Notes: generated by a model not told the origin, from the letters alone. 64,000 nucleotides of DNA from Tabrizicola thermarum (GCF_003574395.1 NZ_KZ984538.1:206714-270713), one strand, 5' to 3'; positions 46,607 through 55,335 are shown, numbered from the stretch's first letter. Numbers and translations are program-made.

Positions 46607-46866
46607 ATGAATGCCAAGCTGTTGTTCGTCGATATGGGGACCCATGAGGCACAGCAATACATGGGGGATTTGGGCCACGTCCGCCTGACCTGCCTGCGCC
46701 ATTGGCTCCGCCATCCGATGCGGCCGAGGTCAAGGGTCAGGATGCCCTCATTGACCTCTATTCCTAGATGGAGGCACAGGGCATTCCGTTCCTGCCCCTA
46801 CACTCCGACTTCACGACCTGGCCCGCCGCGGCCGAAAAGACGCTGGCGCTATTGGACGGCCGGTAG
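46607..46866 (+). pseudogene. Degraded gene remnants
   Basis: Protein-like pieces in different frames. At 46607 an ATG opens MNAKLLFVDMGTHEAQQYMG, which then runs into unrelated sequence. A second piece in another frame reads DAAEVKGQDALIDLYS, meets TAG at 46765-46767, and goes on as MEAQGIPFLPLHSDFTTWPA to a stop at 46864-46866. The first piece resembles the start of an FkbM-like methyltransferase. A frameshift plus an in-frame stop points to a decayed gene beside the oxygenase. The rest of the 533-base gap (46418-46950) shows nothing clear. Confidence 0.5.
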
Positions 46867-46950
46867 CGCCTCAGGCGTTAACCAAACCCTAATGCTCACA
46901 TCCAACCCATTGAAATCATGGGGCCCGCAAATCTGTCCACGCGTGGTCAG

Positions 46951-47415
46951 CTACCCGCGCCTGTCCGCGAAGAACCCCTTCAGCAGCGCCTCCGCCTCCC
47001 CTGCCCCGATGCCGTCATAGACCTCGGGGACGTGGTGGCACTGGGGGTGGCTGAAGACCCGCGCGCCGACCGTCACCCCCCCGGATTTCGGGTCCGCCGC
47101 CCCATAGTACAGCCGCCCGACCCGCGCGGCAGAGATCGCGGCGGCACACATCGGGCAGGGCTCCAGCGTGACATAGAGGTCGCAGCCCACCAGCCGCTCC
47201 GATCCCGTGATCCGGCAGGCCTCGCGGATCGCCAGCATCTCGGCATGGGCCGTCGGATCGGACAGCTCCCGGGTCCGGTTCCCGGCCCGGGCCAGCACCT
47301 CTTGCCCGCGCACCAAAACCGCCCCCACCGGCACCTCGCCGCGCAAGGCCGCCGCCCGCGCCTCGTCCAGGGCCAGGGCCATGAACGACCGGAAGCCTTC
47401 GCGTTGCTCTTTCAT
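46951..47415 (-). CDS. tadA: tRNA-specific adenosine deaminase
   Basis: A 154-aa deaminase that makes inosine at the wobble position of tRNA-Arg(ACG). The zinc site is H57 and E59 (TAHAEMLAI) with C87 and C90 (TLEPCPMCAAA). AGNRTRELSDPTAHAE and YYGAADPKSGG are characteristic. The ATG at 47415 is used; an internal ATG 33 bases further in is an alternative. It is divergent from rluB over a 54-base gap, so their promoters overlap. Confidence 0.95.
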   Translation of the reverse strand: MKEQREGFRSFMALALDEARAAALRGEVPVGAVLVRGQEVLARAGNRTRELSDPTAHAEMLAIREACRITGSERLVGCDLYVTLEPCPMCAAAISAARVGRLYYGAADPKSGGVTVGARVFSHPQCHHVPEVYDGIGAGEAEALLKGFFADRRG

Positions 47416-47469
47416 GCCCGCATCACTATCCTGCGCACCCCGGCCACCAAGGCCCGAAGGATGTGCCCC

Positions 47470-48549
47470 ATGGTCGGAAAAGAAAAGCCCCCCGCCCCGA
47501 AGACGCCCGCCAAGGCAACCGACACGCCGGAAGGCGAACGGATCGCCAAGGTGCTGTCCCGCGCCGGCATCGCCTCGCGCCGCGAGGCCGAGCGGCTGAT
47601 CGAACTGGGCGAGGTCAAGGTCAATGGCAAGGTCATCACCTCGCCCGCGCTGAACGTCACCGCAAAGGACCGGATCACCGTCCGGGGCGAGCCGGTGGGC
47701 CAGCCCGAACCGCCGCGCCTGTGGCTCTACTACAAGCCCGAGGGGCTGGTGACCTCGGCCGCCGACGAGAAGGGCCGGGATACGGTGTTCGACCACCTGC
47801 CCGAGGACATGCCCCGGGTGATGTCGGTAGGCCGCCTCGACCTGAACTCCGAGGGACTGCTGCTGCTGACGAATGACGGCGAACTCAAGCGGCGGCTGGA
47901 GCTGCCTTCGACCGGCTGGCTGCGGAAATACCGGGTGCGGGTCAAGGGCAACCCGACTGACCCGGACCTCGAACCCCTGCGCAAGGGCGTTACGGTGGAC
48001 GGCGAGAGGTTCCAGCCGATGGACGTGAAGCTTGACCGCCATCAGGGCGCGAATGCCTGGCTGACGGTGGGCCTGCGCGAAGGCAAGAACCGCGAGATCC
48101 GCCGGGCGATGAGCCATATCGGGCTGACGGTGAACCGGCTGATCCGCATTTCCTACGGTCCCTTCCGACTGAACGAATTGCAGCCCGGCGAGGTCGAGGA
48201 AGTGCGCCCCCGCGTGCTGCGCGAGCAGTTGGGCCTGTCCGAAGGCGAAGTGCCCTCGACCCCGCGGTCGGCGCGCAAGGCCGACCCGAAGCCCGCCACG
48301 AAGCCCACGCCCGGACCGGCGCCGAGGGCGGACGAGAAACCCGCAGCCCGGCCTGCGGCAAAGGGCAAGCTGCTCAAGCCCGGCGAGGGCCTGAAACAGC
48401 TGTCCGAGACCTGGCAGAAGGCGACCCGGCCGACGCCGCGCAAGGGCGACCGGGCTGCGACGGATCGCCCCGCCGCGACCCTGACCCCGCGACCGAAAGG
48501 TGCGCCAACGCGGACGGGGCCTCGTCCGGGCGGACCGAAAAAGGGTTAG
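47470..48549 (+). CDS. rluB: 23S rRNA pseudouridine synthase RluB family
   Basis: A 359-aa enzyme. An S4 RNA-binding domain (LSRAGIASRREAERLIELGE) is at residues 28-70. The catalytic Asp is in VGRLDLNSEGLLLLTNDGEL, followed by KNREIRRAMSHIGLTVNRLI. It would modify U2605-equivalent in 23S rRNA. About 100 C-terminal residues form a Pro/Lys/Arg-rich disordered tail (residues 255-359), common in alphaproteobacterial homologues. GAAGG precedes the ATG at 47470 and overlaps an in-frame ATG at 47461. Confidence 0.93.
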   Translation: MVGKEKPPAPKTPAKATDTPEGERIAKVLSRAGIASRREAERLIELGEVKVNGKVITSPALNVTAKDRITVRGEPVGQPEPPRLWLYYKPEGLVTSAADEKGRDTVFDHLPEDMPRVMSVGRLDLNSEGLLLLTNDGELKRRLELPSTGWLRKYRVRVKGNPTDPDLEPLRKGVTVDGERFQPMDVKLDRHQGANAWLTVGLREGKNREIRRAMSHIGLTVNRLIRISYGPFRLNELQPGEVEEVRPRVLREQLGLSEGEVPSTPRSARKADPKPATKPTPGPAPRADEKPAARPAAKGKLLKPGEGLKQLSETWQKATRPTPRKGDRAATDRPAATLTPRPKGAPTRTGPRPGGPKKG

Positions 48550-49514
48550 CCCCGGCTTTTTGCCTCGAGCGCAGACAGGCTGTCGGGCAGGAAGCGTTCG
48601 GAAAATCCGGCGATGAAGCACCAGACGATCAGTTTGGCGAAGTTGGCGGAGGGGCCTTCATAGGGCATCCCCGCGCCGGTGTGGACCGTCCACAGCGACC
48701 CGAAGCCGCCGTTGGCTCCGTTTTCCGGCGCCGGGAACAGCTCGCCCCCGATCAGGTGGCCAGAGATCACGAAGTAGAGGATCACCGACGAAAGGCCGCC
48801 GACCAGCAGCCGGACCATCAGGAAATGCCAGGAATAGCCGTTCTCCAGGTCATCCAGGCTGAGTCTGACCGCGGTGTTCTGGAAGGCGATCAGCCGGGAC
48901 AGATAGGCGCCGAGAAAGCCGAAGAAGGTCGTCACGATCAGGTTGTATTTCACCAGATCGGTGAAGGGCATCTTCTCGACCGCGACGGCGAACCAGCCGG
49001 TGCCGAGGATCAGGAACACCCCGACGATCACCGCCGTCAGCCCGAAGCCGAGATAGGTCATCCGTTTGGCCACCCGCGCCCGTTCGGCGCGTTCGGAGCG
49101 TCTCTCGGCATAGCGGTTGTGGGTGTCGCGCAGAAGTTTGGCCAGAAGCGCCTGTTTCACCTCGTCCGCAGCCGCGGGATCGCGCCGTTTGGCCAGGACC
49201 GCGACCGAGGGCACGGCGATCCTTTCGGCAGTCAGGAAGGCGCTGTCCAGCGCGACCTCCAGATCGGCGCCGGACTTGAGCCGCACCAGAAGGATCTCGA
49301 TCTCGTTCGGGATCTCCCAGTTGCGCCAGTTTTCCGGGTTGTCGGCGACCTCGGGGGCCAGAAGCGCCCCGATCTGCGGGTCCTTCAAGTCGGGATGCTG
49401 GGCCAGGTGCCGGTGATACGAGGCCCGCAACCCGGCCATATGCGCGCCCCAGGCGCGTTCTTCGCCACGGCGACCCTTGCTGTCGGTCGTGGCGTCGCTT
49501 TCGGATTCCTGCAT
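48546..49514 (-). CDS. Polytopic membrane protein of unknown function
   Basis: A 322-aa protein. Residues 1-145 are soluble, rich in charged residues, with EIPNEIEILLVRLKSGADLE. Four membrane helices follow at about residues 150-175 (LGFGLTAVIVGVFLILGTGW), 187-210, 232-252 and 285-305. The end reads IAGFSERFLPDSLSALEAKS. I do not recognise the family. It starts 210 bases from the microprotein-XpaC-TelA cluster and runs the other way, so the two share a control region; its stop overlaps the convergent rluB stop. Confidence 0.85.
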   Translation of the reverse strand: MQESESDATTDSKGRRGEERAWGAHMAGLRASYHRHLAQHPDLKDPQIGALLAPEVADNPENWRNWEIPNEIEILLVRLKSGADLEVALDSAFLTAERIAVPSVAVLAKRRDPAAADEVKQALLAKLLRDTHNRYAERRSERAERARVAKRMTYLGFGLTAVIVGVFLILGTGWFAVAVEKMPFTDLVKYNLIVTTFFGFLGAYLSRLIAFQNTAVRLSLDDLENGYSWHFLMVRLLVGGLSSVILYFVISGHLIGGELFPAPENGANGGFGSLWTVHTGAGMPYEGPSANFAKLIVWCFIAGFSERFLPDSLSALEAKSRG

Positions 49515-49723
49515 CGGATCCTCCGTTCAAAACGATCACGTCATCAAAATCTGCCTACCAATCGGCGAAGCCTGCGCCCGTTGCCGATTCTGCGCAAGGT
49601 TCGGGTGTCAAGCCATCGCCGGCGGCCGGGGAGGAATGCCGCCGATTTCCCCCCTGTGGCGCTGGCAGTGGATGCCCACCTCGGTTAAGGTCGGAACCAA
49701 CGCGCGGTGCAGGAGGTCAAGCG

Positions 49724-49807
49724 ATGTCGGGAACCGGGTTGAGGAACCTGTCGCTGGCCCTGCTTGTTGCCCTGACGGCCTATGTGGCCTGGTCGGGGGG
49801 CGTCTGA
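49724..49807 (+). CDS. 27-aa membrane microprotein coupled to the XpaC-like gene
   Basis: A 27-codon frame with an excellent ribosome site, AGGAGG seven bases before the ATG. The product, starting MSGTGLRNLSLALLVALTAY and ending VAWSGGV, is almost entirely one hydrophobic helix. Its stop overlaps the next gene's start (TGATG), so it would be translationally coupled to the XpaC-like protein. Either it is a genuine membrane peptide of this system or a leader that sets expression of the downstream gene. No family is recognised. Confidence 0.65.
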   Translation: MSGTGLRNLSLALLVALTAYVAWSGGV

Positions 49808-50670
49808 TGGCGGAACGGTTCGGCGGGAAATACTCGCCCGGTGGGACAGGATCAGGCGGCGAGGTGCCGGTCCTTGCCGAGGTGCGCCCGGTTGGGGTGT
49901 GGCGCACGCGGGTCCTGTTCCTGACCGCCTTCCTGTTCCTGTTCCCGGCCTTCGGCGACGGCCCGCGCGAGATGCTGATGGGGCTGGCAGCCGGCGGGCT
50001 TATCATCCTGTCGGCCTGGCAGACGCGCGAGGGGCTGCGGGCCGAAGCAGCCTACAACGCCCGCAAGGTCGCTCGCCGACCTGTCCTGCCGCGCAAGGCC
50101 CTGGGCGCGGTGCTGACCGGGCTTGCGCTGGCCCTGGGCGGGGTGATCGCGGATCAGGGGCTGGTCTACCCGGCGCTGTATGCGCTGGTCGGGGCCGGGC
50201 TGCATATGGGCGCCTTCGGGCTGGACCCGATGGCCGACAAGGGGATGGCGGGGATCGACGCCTTCCAGACCGGCCGGGTGGCGCGGGCTGTCGAGGAAGG
50301 CGAGGCGCATCTGGCGGCGATGAAGGAGGCGATCCTGCGGGCGCGCGACCGGGGGCTGGAGCGGCGGGTGGACCAGTTCGCTGCCGTGGCGCGGGGCCTG
50401 TTCCGCACGATCGAGAGCGATCCGGGCGACCTGACGGCGGCGCGGAAATATCTTTCGGTCTATCTGATGGGCGCCCGTGACGCGACGGTGAAGTTCGCCG
50501 ACCATTATGCCCAGACCCGCGATTCGTCCGCGCGGGCCGATTACGAGGCGCTGCTGACCGATCTGGAAACCACCTTCGCCGAGAAGAGCAGGGCTTTCCT
50601 GACCAACAACCGCAGCGATCTGGACGTCGAAATCTCGGTCCTGCGGGACCGCCTGAAGCTTGACCATTGA
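49807..50670 (+). CDS. XpaC-like membrane protein
   Basis: A 287-aa protein resembling the XpaC (5-bromo-4-chloroindolyl phosphate hydrolysis) family. Two pairs of hydrophobic segments lie at about residues 34-72 (VLFLTAFLFLFPAF) and 97-135 (ALGAVLTGLALALGGVIAD). The cytoplasmic C-terminal half is helical (VDQFAAVARGLFRTIESDPG, then ARKYLSVYLMGARDATVKFA). XpaC is regularly encoded next to TelA, as here. The ATG overlaps the microprotein stop. Confidence 0.8.
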   Translation: MAERFGGKYSPGGTGSGGEVPVLAEVRPVGVWRTRVLFLTAFLFLFPAFGDGPREMLMGLAAGGLIILSAWQTREGLRAEAAYNARKVARRPVLPRKALGAVLTGLALALGGVIADQGLVYPALYALVGAGLHMGAFGLDPMADKGMAGIDAFQTGRVARAVEEGEAHLAAMKEAILRARDRGLERRVDQFAAVARGLFRTIESDPGDLTAARKYLSVYLMGARDATVKFADHYAQTRDSSARADYEALLTDLETTFAEKSRAFLTNNRSDLDVEISVLRDRLKLDH

Positions 50671-50688
50671 ACCCGAAGGGGAGTGACC

Positions 50689-51861
50689 ATGTCCGAGACC
50701 GTCCAAGCCGATGCCCAGGCCCTGCTGACCGAGGTCGAGAAGGTCACAGCCGTGATCCTGCCCGAGCCGGTGACCGAGGTCGTACCGCTGGAGGAGGCAC
50801 CCGCAGGCAAGGCGGAGGAAATCCGCAAGCGGATGGCCGAGGTCGATCTGACCAGCACGCAGTCGATCATCTCGTTCGGGTCCTCGGCGCAGGCCGAATT
50901 GCAGGTCATCAGCCAGGCGATGTTGCAAGACGTCAAGAACAAGGACGTCGGGCCCGCAGGCGACAGCTTGCGCAAGATCGTCTCCACGATCCGCGGCTTT
51001 GCGGCGGAAGAACTGGACCTGCGCCGCGAGGCGAGCTGGTGGGAGCGTCTGCTGGGTCGTGCTGCGCCCTTCGCGGAGTTTGTTGCGCAGTATGAGGACG
51101 TGCAGAGCCAGATCGACAATATCACGGGCGAGTTGCTGGCGCATGAGCATACCCTGCTAAAAGACATCAAGAGCCTGGATCTGCTGTATGAAAAGACCCT
51201 GACCTTCTACAACGAACTCGCGCTCTACATCGCCGCCGGAGAGGCGAAGCTGGCCGAGACCGATCAGGTCACGATCCCCGCCAAGGAGGCAGAGGTGGCC
51301 GCGGCCCCGGAGGCCGACAAGGTGATGAAGGCGCAGGAGTTGCGCGACCTGCGGGCAGCGCGGGATGACCTGGAGCGCCGGGTGCATGACCTGCGCCTGA
51401 CGCGGCAGGTGACGATGCAGTCGCTGCCCTCGATCCGGCTGGTGCAGGAAAATGACAAGTCGCTGGTCACCAAGATCAACTCGACATTGGTGAACACCGT
51501 GCCCTTGTGGGAAACGCAGCTGGCCCAGGCGGTGACGATCCAGCGGTCGAGAGAGGCGGCCGAGGCGGTGCGGGATGCCAACGACCTGACGAACGAGTTG
51601 CTGAAGGCCAATGCCGAAAACCTGCAACAGGCGAACAAGGTCGTGCGCGAAGAGATGGAGCGCGGCGTCTTCGACATCGAGACGGTCAAGCAGGCCAATG
51701 CCACGCTGATCGCCACGATCAACGAAAGCCTCGCCATCGCCGACGAAGGCAAGGCCCGGCGCGCGGCAGCCGAGGCGGAACTGGTGAAGATGGAGGCCGA
51801 GTTGCGCGATACGCTGGCCTCGGCCAGGGCCCGCCCCACCGCGCCTTCGGCATCGGCCTGA
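50689..51861 (+). CDS. telA: TelA / toxic anion resistance family protein
   Basis: A 390-aa, mostly alpha-helical cytoplasmic protein of the TelA/KlaA family, first described for tellurite resistance and also tied to envelope stress. Family segments are STQSIISFGSSAQAELQVIS, KDVGPAGDSLRKIVSTIRGF, LHDLR-like RRVHDLRLTRQVTMQSLPSI, and LVNTVPLWETQLAQAVTIQR. Long coiled-coil-prone stretches fill residues 130-360. AAGGGG is about eight bases before the ATG. It follows the XpaC-like gene by 18 bases. Confidence 0.92.
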   Translation: MSETVQADAQALLTEVEKVTAVILPEPVTEVVPLEEAPAGKAEEIRKRMAEVDLTSTQSIISFGSSAQAELQVISQAMLQDVKNKDVGPAGDSLRKIVSTIRGFAAEELDLRREASWWERLLGRAAPFAEFVAQYEDVQSQIDNITGELLAHEHTLLKDIKSLDLLYEKTLTFYNELALYIAAGEAKLAETDQVTIPAKEAEVAAAPEADKVMKAQELRDLRAARDDLERRVHDLRLTRQVTMQSLPSIRLVQENDKSLVTKINSTLVNTVPLWETQLAQAVTIQRSREAAEAVRDANDLTNELLKANAENLQQANKVVREEMERGVFDIETVKQANATLIATINESLAIADEGKARRAAAEAELVKMEAELRDTLASARARPTAPSASA

Positions 51862-51878
51862 GGCGTCGGCGGCAAGGC

Positions 51879-52835
51879 ATGGCCCACGGACAGACAGTCA
51901 CGTCCCTGAGGACCGGCGGTTGGAGCCTTGCCCAGAGCCTGGCCCTGTGCCTTGCCCTCGCAGGCTGCATCGGCACATCGCAACCGGCGGCGCCTCCGCA
52001 GCCCGAGGCACCGCCCGTTGTGACCCCGCAAACGGCCAAGAGCGCGGCGGCCCAGGCCTATTTCGCCCAGGTGCAGCAGACGCTTCTGGCGCAGGGGATG
52101 CTGCGGACCGACGGCGGCGCGGATATCCCCGTCACCGACCGGATGCTGGCGGAAAACTTCATGCGCATCGCGCTGTTCGACGAATACCGCCGAGGCTCGG
52201 GCGGGTTCGTGCGCGAGGAGACGGCCAGCAACCTGCGGCGCTGGGAAGTGCCGGTGCGCATCGGGATCCGGTTCGGCGCGAGCGTGCCGCCGGACCGGCA
52301 GGCGACCGACCGCGCCCGGATCGCCAGCTTTGCCGCGCGTCTGGCGCAGATCACCGGCCATCCGATCTCGGTCGACGACCGCAACCCGAACTTCTTCATC
52401 CATGTCGTATCCGAAGACGAACGCGAGGCTCTGGGTCCCGTCGTTCGCGCCACGCTGCCCGGCCTTGGCCCCGCCGAAGTTGCCGGGATCACCGCGATGC
52501 CGCGCACGACCTATTGCCTCGTCTATGCCCTGGCCGACAGCGCCACCGGCGCCTATACCCGCGCCTTCGCGGTGATCCGGTCGGAACATCCCGACCTGCT
52601 GCGCCTGTCCTGCCTGCATGAGGAGCTGACGCAAGGCCTTGGCCTGCCGAACGATTCCCCCCGTGCGCGACCGTCGATCTTCAACGACGACGAGGAGTTC
52701 GCCCTGCTGACCGATCAGGACGAGCTTCTTCTGCGCATCCTTTACAGCCGCGAACTGCGGCCGGGCATGAGTGCTGACGAAGCCCGGCCCATCGTCTTCT
52801 CGCTTGCCAGTCGCCTGACCGGCGGCGAAAGTTGA
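51879..52835 (+). CDS. DUF2927 lipoprotein, putative metalloprotease-like
   Basis: A 318-aa lipoprotein with lipobox LALAGC (Cys30) and a Pro/Ala-rich linker. The DUF2927 domain ends in CLHEELTQGLGLPNDS and SIFNDDEEFALLTDQDELLL. HEE-x2-Q resembles degenerate zinc-peptidase helices, so protease activity is possible but unproven. MRIALFDEYRRGSGGFVREE sits near residue 95. It follows telA by 17 bases, placing an outer- or inner-membrane lipoprotein in the TelA operon. The ribosome site is weak, so the start is uncertain. Confidence 0.85.
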   Translation: MAHGQTVTSLRTGGWSLAQSLALCLALAGCIGTSQPAAPPQPEAPPVVTPQTAKSAAAQAYFAQVQQTLLAQGMLRTDGGADIPVTDRMLAENFMRIALFDEYRRGSGGFVREETASNLRRWEVPVRIGIRFGASVPPDRQATDRARIASFAARLAQITGHPISVDDRNPNFFIHVVSEDEREALGPVVRATLPGLGPAEVAGITAMPRTTYCLVYALADSATGAYTRAFAVIRSEHPDLLRLSCLHEELTQGLGLPNDSPRARPSIFNDDEEFALLTDQDELLLRILYSRELRPGMSADEARPIVFSLASRLTGGES

Positions 52836-52854
52836 TCCAGAAACGGAGGGTCCA

Positions 52855-53955
52855 ATGGTCTTCGATTTCCTCAAGGGCGAATTCATCGACGTCATTTCCT
52901 GGCTCGACGACACGCGGGACACGATGGTCTGGCGGTTCGATCGGCGGGGGCAGGCGATCAAGTATGGCGCCAAGCTGACGGTGCGCGAGGGCCAGGCGGC
53001 GGTCTTCATCCATGAGGGGCAGCTAGCCGATGTGTTCCAGCCCGGTCTCTACATGCTTGAGACCAACAACATGCCGATCCTGACCACGCTGCAGCACTGG
53101 GACCACGGGTTCCAGTCGCCCTTCAAGTCCGAGGTCTATTTCGTCAACACCACCCGGTTCAACGACCAGAAATGGGGCACCAAGAACCCGATCATGGCCC
53201 GCGACCCCGAGTTCGGCCCGGTGCGCCTGCGGGCCTTCGGGACCTACGCGATGCGGGTCTCGGACCCCGGCAAGTTCCTGACCGAGATCGTGGGGACCGA
53301 CGGCGAATTCACTTCGGACGAGATCAGCTTCCAGATCCGCAACATCATCGTTCAGGAAGCGTCTCAGGTTTTGGCGAAGGCCGGTATCCCGGTGCTGGAC
53401 ATGGCGGCGAACCTTGCCGACCTGGGCAAGGTGATCGCCAATGCCATCGCGCCGAAGGTCGCGGAATACGGGCTGTCGATCCCGGAATTCTACATCGAAA
53501 ACATCAGCCTGCCCGAAGAGGTGGAAAAGGCGCTGGACAAGCGGACCTCGATGGGGGTGGTGGGCGACCTCAACCGCTACATGCAGTACAATGCCGCCGA
53601 AAGCATGTCGCAACCGGGCTCGGCGATGGGTTCGGCGATGGGGGCCGGCATGGGCATGGGGATGGGGGCCAGCATGGCGCAGAACATGGGCCCCTGGGGG
53701 GCGCAGCCGGGTGCGGCGGCGGCAACCACCCCGCCGCCCCTGCCCCCCGCGACGGGAAAGGTGTGGCATCTGGCGGTCGATGGCGCGACGTCGGGCCCGT
53801 TCACCGAGTCCGATCTGGCAAGGCTGGCGGGTGAAGGTCGTCTGACCCGCGCAACCATGGTCTGGACCCCCGGTCAGGACGGCTGGAAGATGGCCGCCGA
53901 GACCGAGCTTGCCCGACTGCTGGACCAGGTGCCCCCGCCACCGCCGAAGCCCTGA
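52855..53955 (+). CDS. SPFH-domain protein with C-terminal GYF_2 domain
   Basis: A 366-aa protein of the YdjI/virion-core-like SPFH group. Residues 1-235 hold the SPFH domain (VREGQAAVFIHEGQLADVFQ, VRLRAFGTYAMRVSDPGKFL, ISLPEEVEKALDKRTSMGVV). A Gly/Met-rich linker follows (residues 255-280, GAGMGMGMGASMAQN). Residues about 300-350 form a GYF_2 domain (WHLAVDGATSGPFTESDLAR). Such proteins assemble on membranes and recruit partners. Two bases after the stop comes the zinc-ribbon gene. Confidence 0.92.
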   Translation: MVFDFLKGEFIDVISWLDDTRDTMVWRFDRRGQAIKYGAKLTVREGQAAVFIHEGQLADVFQPGLYMLETNNMPILTTLQHWDHGFQSPFKSEVYFVNTTRFNDQKWGTKNPIMARDPEFGPVRLRAFGTYAMRVSDPGKFLTEIVGTDGEFTSDEISFQIRNIIVQEASQVLAKAGIPVLDMAANLADLGKVIANAIAPKVAEYGLSIPEFYIENISLPEEVEKALDKRTSMGVVGDLNRYMQYNAAESMSQPGSAMGSAMGAGMGMGMGASMAQNMGPWGAQPGAAAATTPPPLPPATGKVWHLAVDGATSGPFTESDLARLAGEGRLTRATMVWTPGQDGWKMAAETELARLLDQVPPPPPKP

Positions 53956-53956
53956 G

Positions 53957-55093
53957 ATGCCGCAAGAGGAATACCGCTGGCCCTGCGAACAATGCGGGGC
54001 GCAACTGCGTTACGCACCGGGCCAGACGCGGCTGACCTGCGACCATTGCGGACATGTGCAGGACATTGCTCCACAGGCGCCCAGCCAACGGGCCAGGGCG
54101 CTGCAAGAGCTTGATCTGGCACAAGGATTGCGCGACGATCTTTCAGGCTCGGACATGGTCGAGGTGCGCACGACGAGCTGCCCGAACTGTGGCGCCAAGG
54201 TCGAAGTCACCGGTGCGACCCATGCCACCCAATGCCCTTTCTGCGCAACGCCCATGGTGCTGGATACCGGGACCGAGCGGCACATCAAGCCGCAGGCGCT
54301 GGTGCCCTTTGTCCTGACCGAGAGCGAAGCACGGGCCGCGATGATCCGCTGGATGGGCAACCTGTGGTTCGCGCCCGGGACTTTGCTGGAATACGCCCGC
54401 AAGGGCCGCGCGCTGACCGGGATCTATGTTCCCTTCTGGACCTTCGACGCCGACACCGCCAGCCGCTATACGGGCGAACGCGGCGAATATTACTATGAGA
54501 CCCGAACGGTCAACGTGCGCGTAAACGGCCGCACGGAGCAGCGCCAGGAAAGCGTGCGCAGGACGCGCTGGTATCCGGCCTCGGGCCGCGTGCGCCGCGA
54601 CTTTGACGACGTGCTGGTGATGGCCTCGCGCAGCCTGCCACCGCGGCTGGGCAATGAGCTGACGCCCTGGGACCTTGGGGCGCTGACAGCCTATAGCCCT
54701 GAATTCCTTGCCGGTTTTCAGGCCGAAGGCTATACCGTTCCTCTGTCGGATGGCTGGCGCGAGGCGCAGGAACGGATGTCGCAGATCATCCGCGAGGACG
54801 TGCGCCGCGACATCGGCGGGGATGAACAGCGCATCCATGACGTGGCGACCTCGTGGTCGGGCGAGACGTTCAAGCACATTCTCCTGCCGGTCTGGACGGC
54901 GGCCTACAGGTACAACGGCAAAAGCTACCGTTTTCTCGTCAACGGCCAGACCGGAGAGGTGCAGGGTGAGCGGCCCTGGTCGGTCTGGAAGATCGCGCTT
55001 GCGGTGATTGTCGTGGCTTTTCTGGCACTTGGCGCGGTCTACCTGTCCGACCCCGAGGCCATGGGCCTGCCGCAGCCGGACTGGATGAACTGA
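53957..55093 (+). CDS. Double zinc-ribbon membrane protein (YdjG-like)
   Basis: A 378-aa protein. The first zinc ribbon uses C10-x2-C13 and C28-x2-C31; the second uses C75-x2-C78 and C93-x2-C96. A large soluble region contains FAPGTLLEYARKGRALTGIY and YVPFWTFDADTASRYTGERG. One membrane helix is at about residues 345-365 (IALAVIVVAFLALGAVYLSD). In Bacillus, a zinc-ribbon protein (YdjG) and an SPFH protein (YdjI) are neighbours that recruit PspA. Placement directly after the SPFH gene suggests the same partnership here. Confidence 0.88.
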   Translation: MPQEEYRWPCEQCGAQLRYAPGQTRLTCDHCGHVQDIAPQAPSQRARALQELDLAQGLRDDLSGSDMVEVRTTSCPNCGAKVEVTGATHATQCPFCATPMVLDTGTERHIKPQALVPFVLTESEARAAMIRWMGNLWFAPGTLLEYARKGRALTGIYVPFWTFDADTASRYTGERGEYYYETRTVNVRVNGRTEQRQESVRRTRWYPASGRVRRDFDDVLVMASRSLPPRLGNELTPWDLGALTAYSPEFLAGFQAEGYTVPLSDGWREAQERMSQIIREDVRRDIGGDEQRIHDVATSWSGETFKHILLPVWTAAYRYNGKSYRFLVNGQTGEVQGERPWSVWKIALAVIVVAFLALGAVYLSDPEAMGLPQPDWMN

Positions 55094-55096
55094 CAG

Positions 55097-55285
55097 TCAA
55101 TCCGCGTCGCGCCGGAAGAAAAGCTGATAGCCCGCATAGGCCCCTGCGGCGAGGAACATCAGGCCCCAGAACGGCGATTGCAGCCAGACAAGCTCCATCA
55201 GGCCCCAGAAAACGGGCAGGAGGACGGTCAGCCAGCGCACCCAGGCATGTCTGAAGAACGGGTCGTTGGGATCGAGAAACTTCAT
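55097..55285 (-). CDS. Small membrane protein, 62 aa
   Basis: A 62-aa protein starting MKFLDPNDPFFRHAWVRWLT. Two hydrophobic helices (VLLPVFWGLMELVWLQSP and FWGLMFLAAGAYAGYQLF) and a short basic-acidic end (FFRRDAD). The compact two-helix hairpin with a DPNDPFF start is seen in other alphaproteobacteria as an uncharacterised protein. It is convergent with the zinc-ribbon gene and ends three bases past its stop. Confidence 0.75.
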   Translation of the reverse strand: MKFLDPNDPFFRHAWVRWLTVLLPVFWGLMELVWLQSPFWGLMFLAAGAYAGYQLFFRRDAD

Positions 55286-55335
55286 GGCCGTGCGTCCCCG
55301 TTCGTGGCATCCTTGGCTGACAAAGGGAGGACGAC

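Noticed and set aside
46951-48621. A 556-codon minus-strand frame around tadA deaminase
   Set aside because: Only the last 154 codons are the deaminase; the rest is antisense to rluB.
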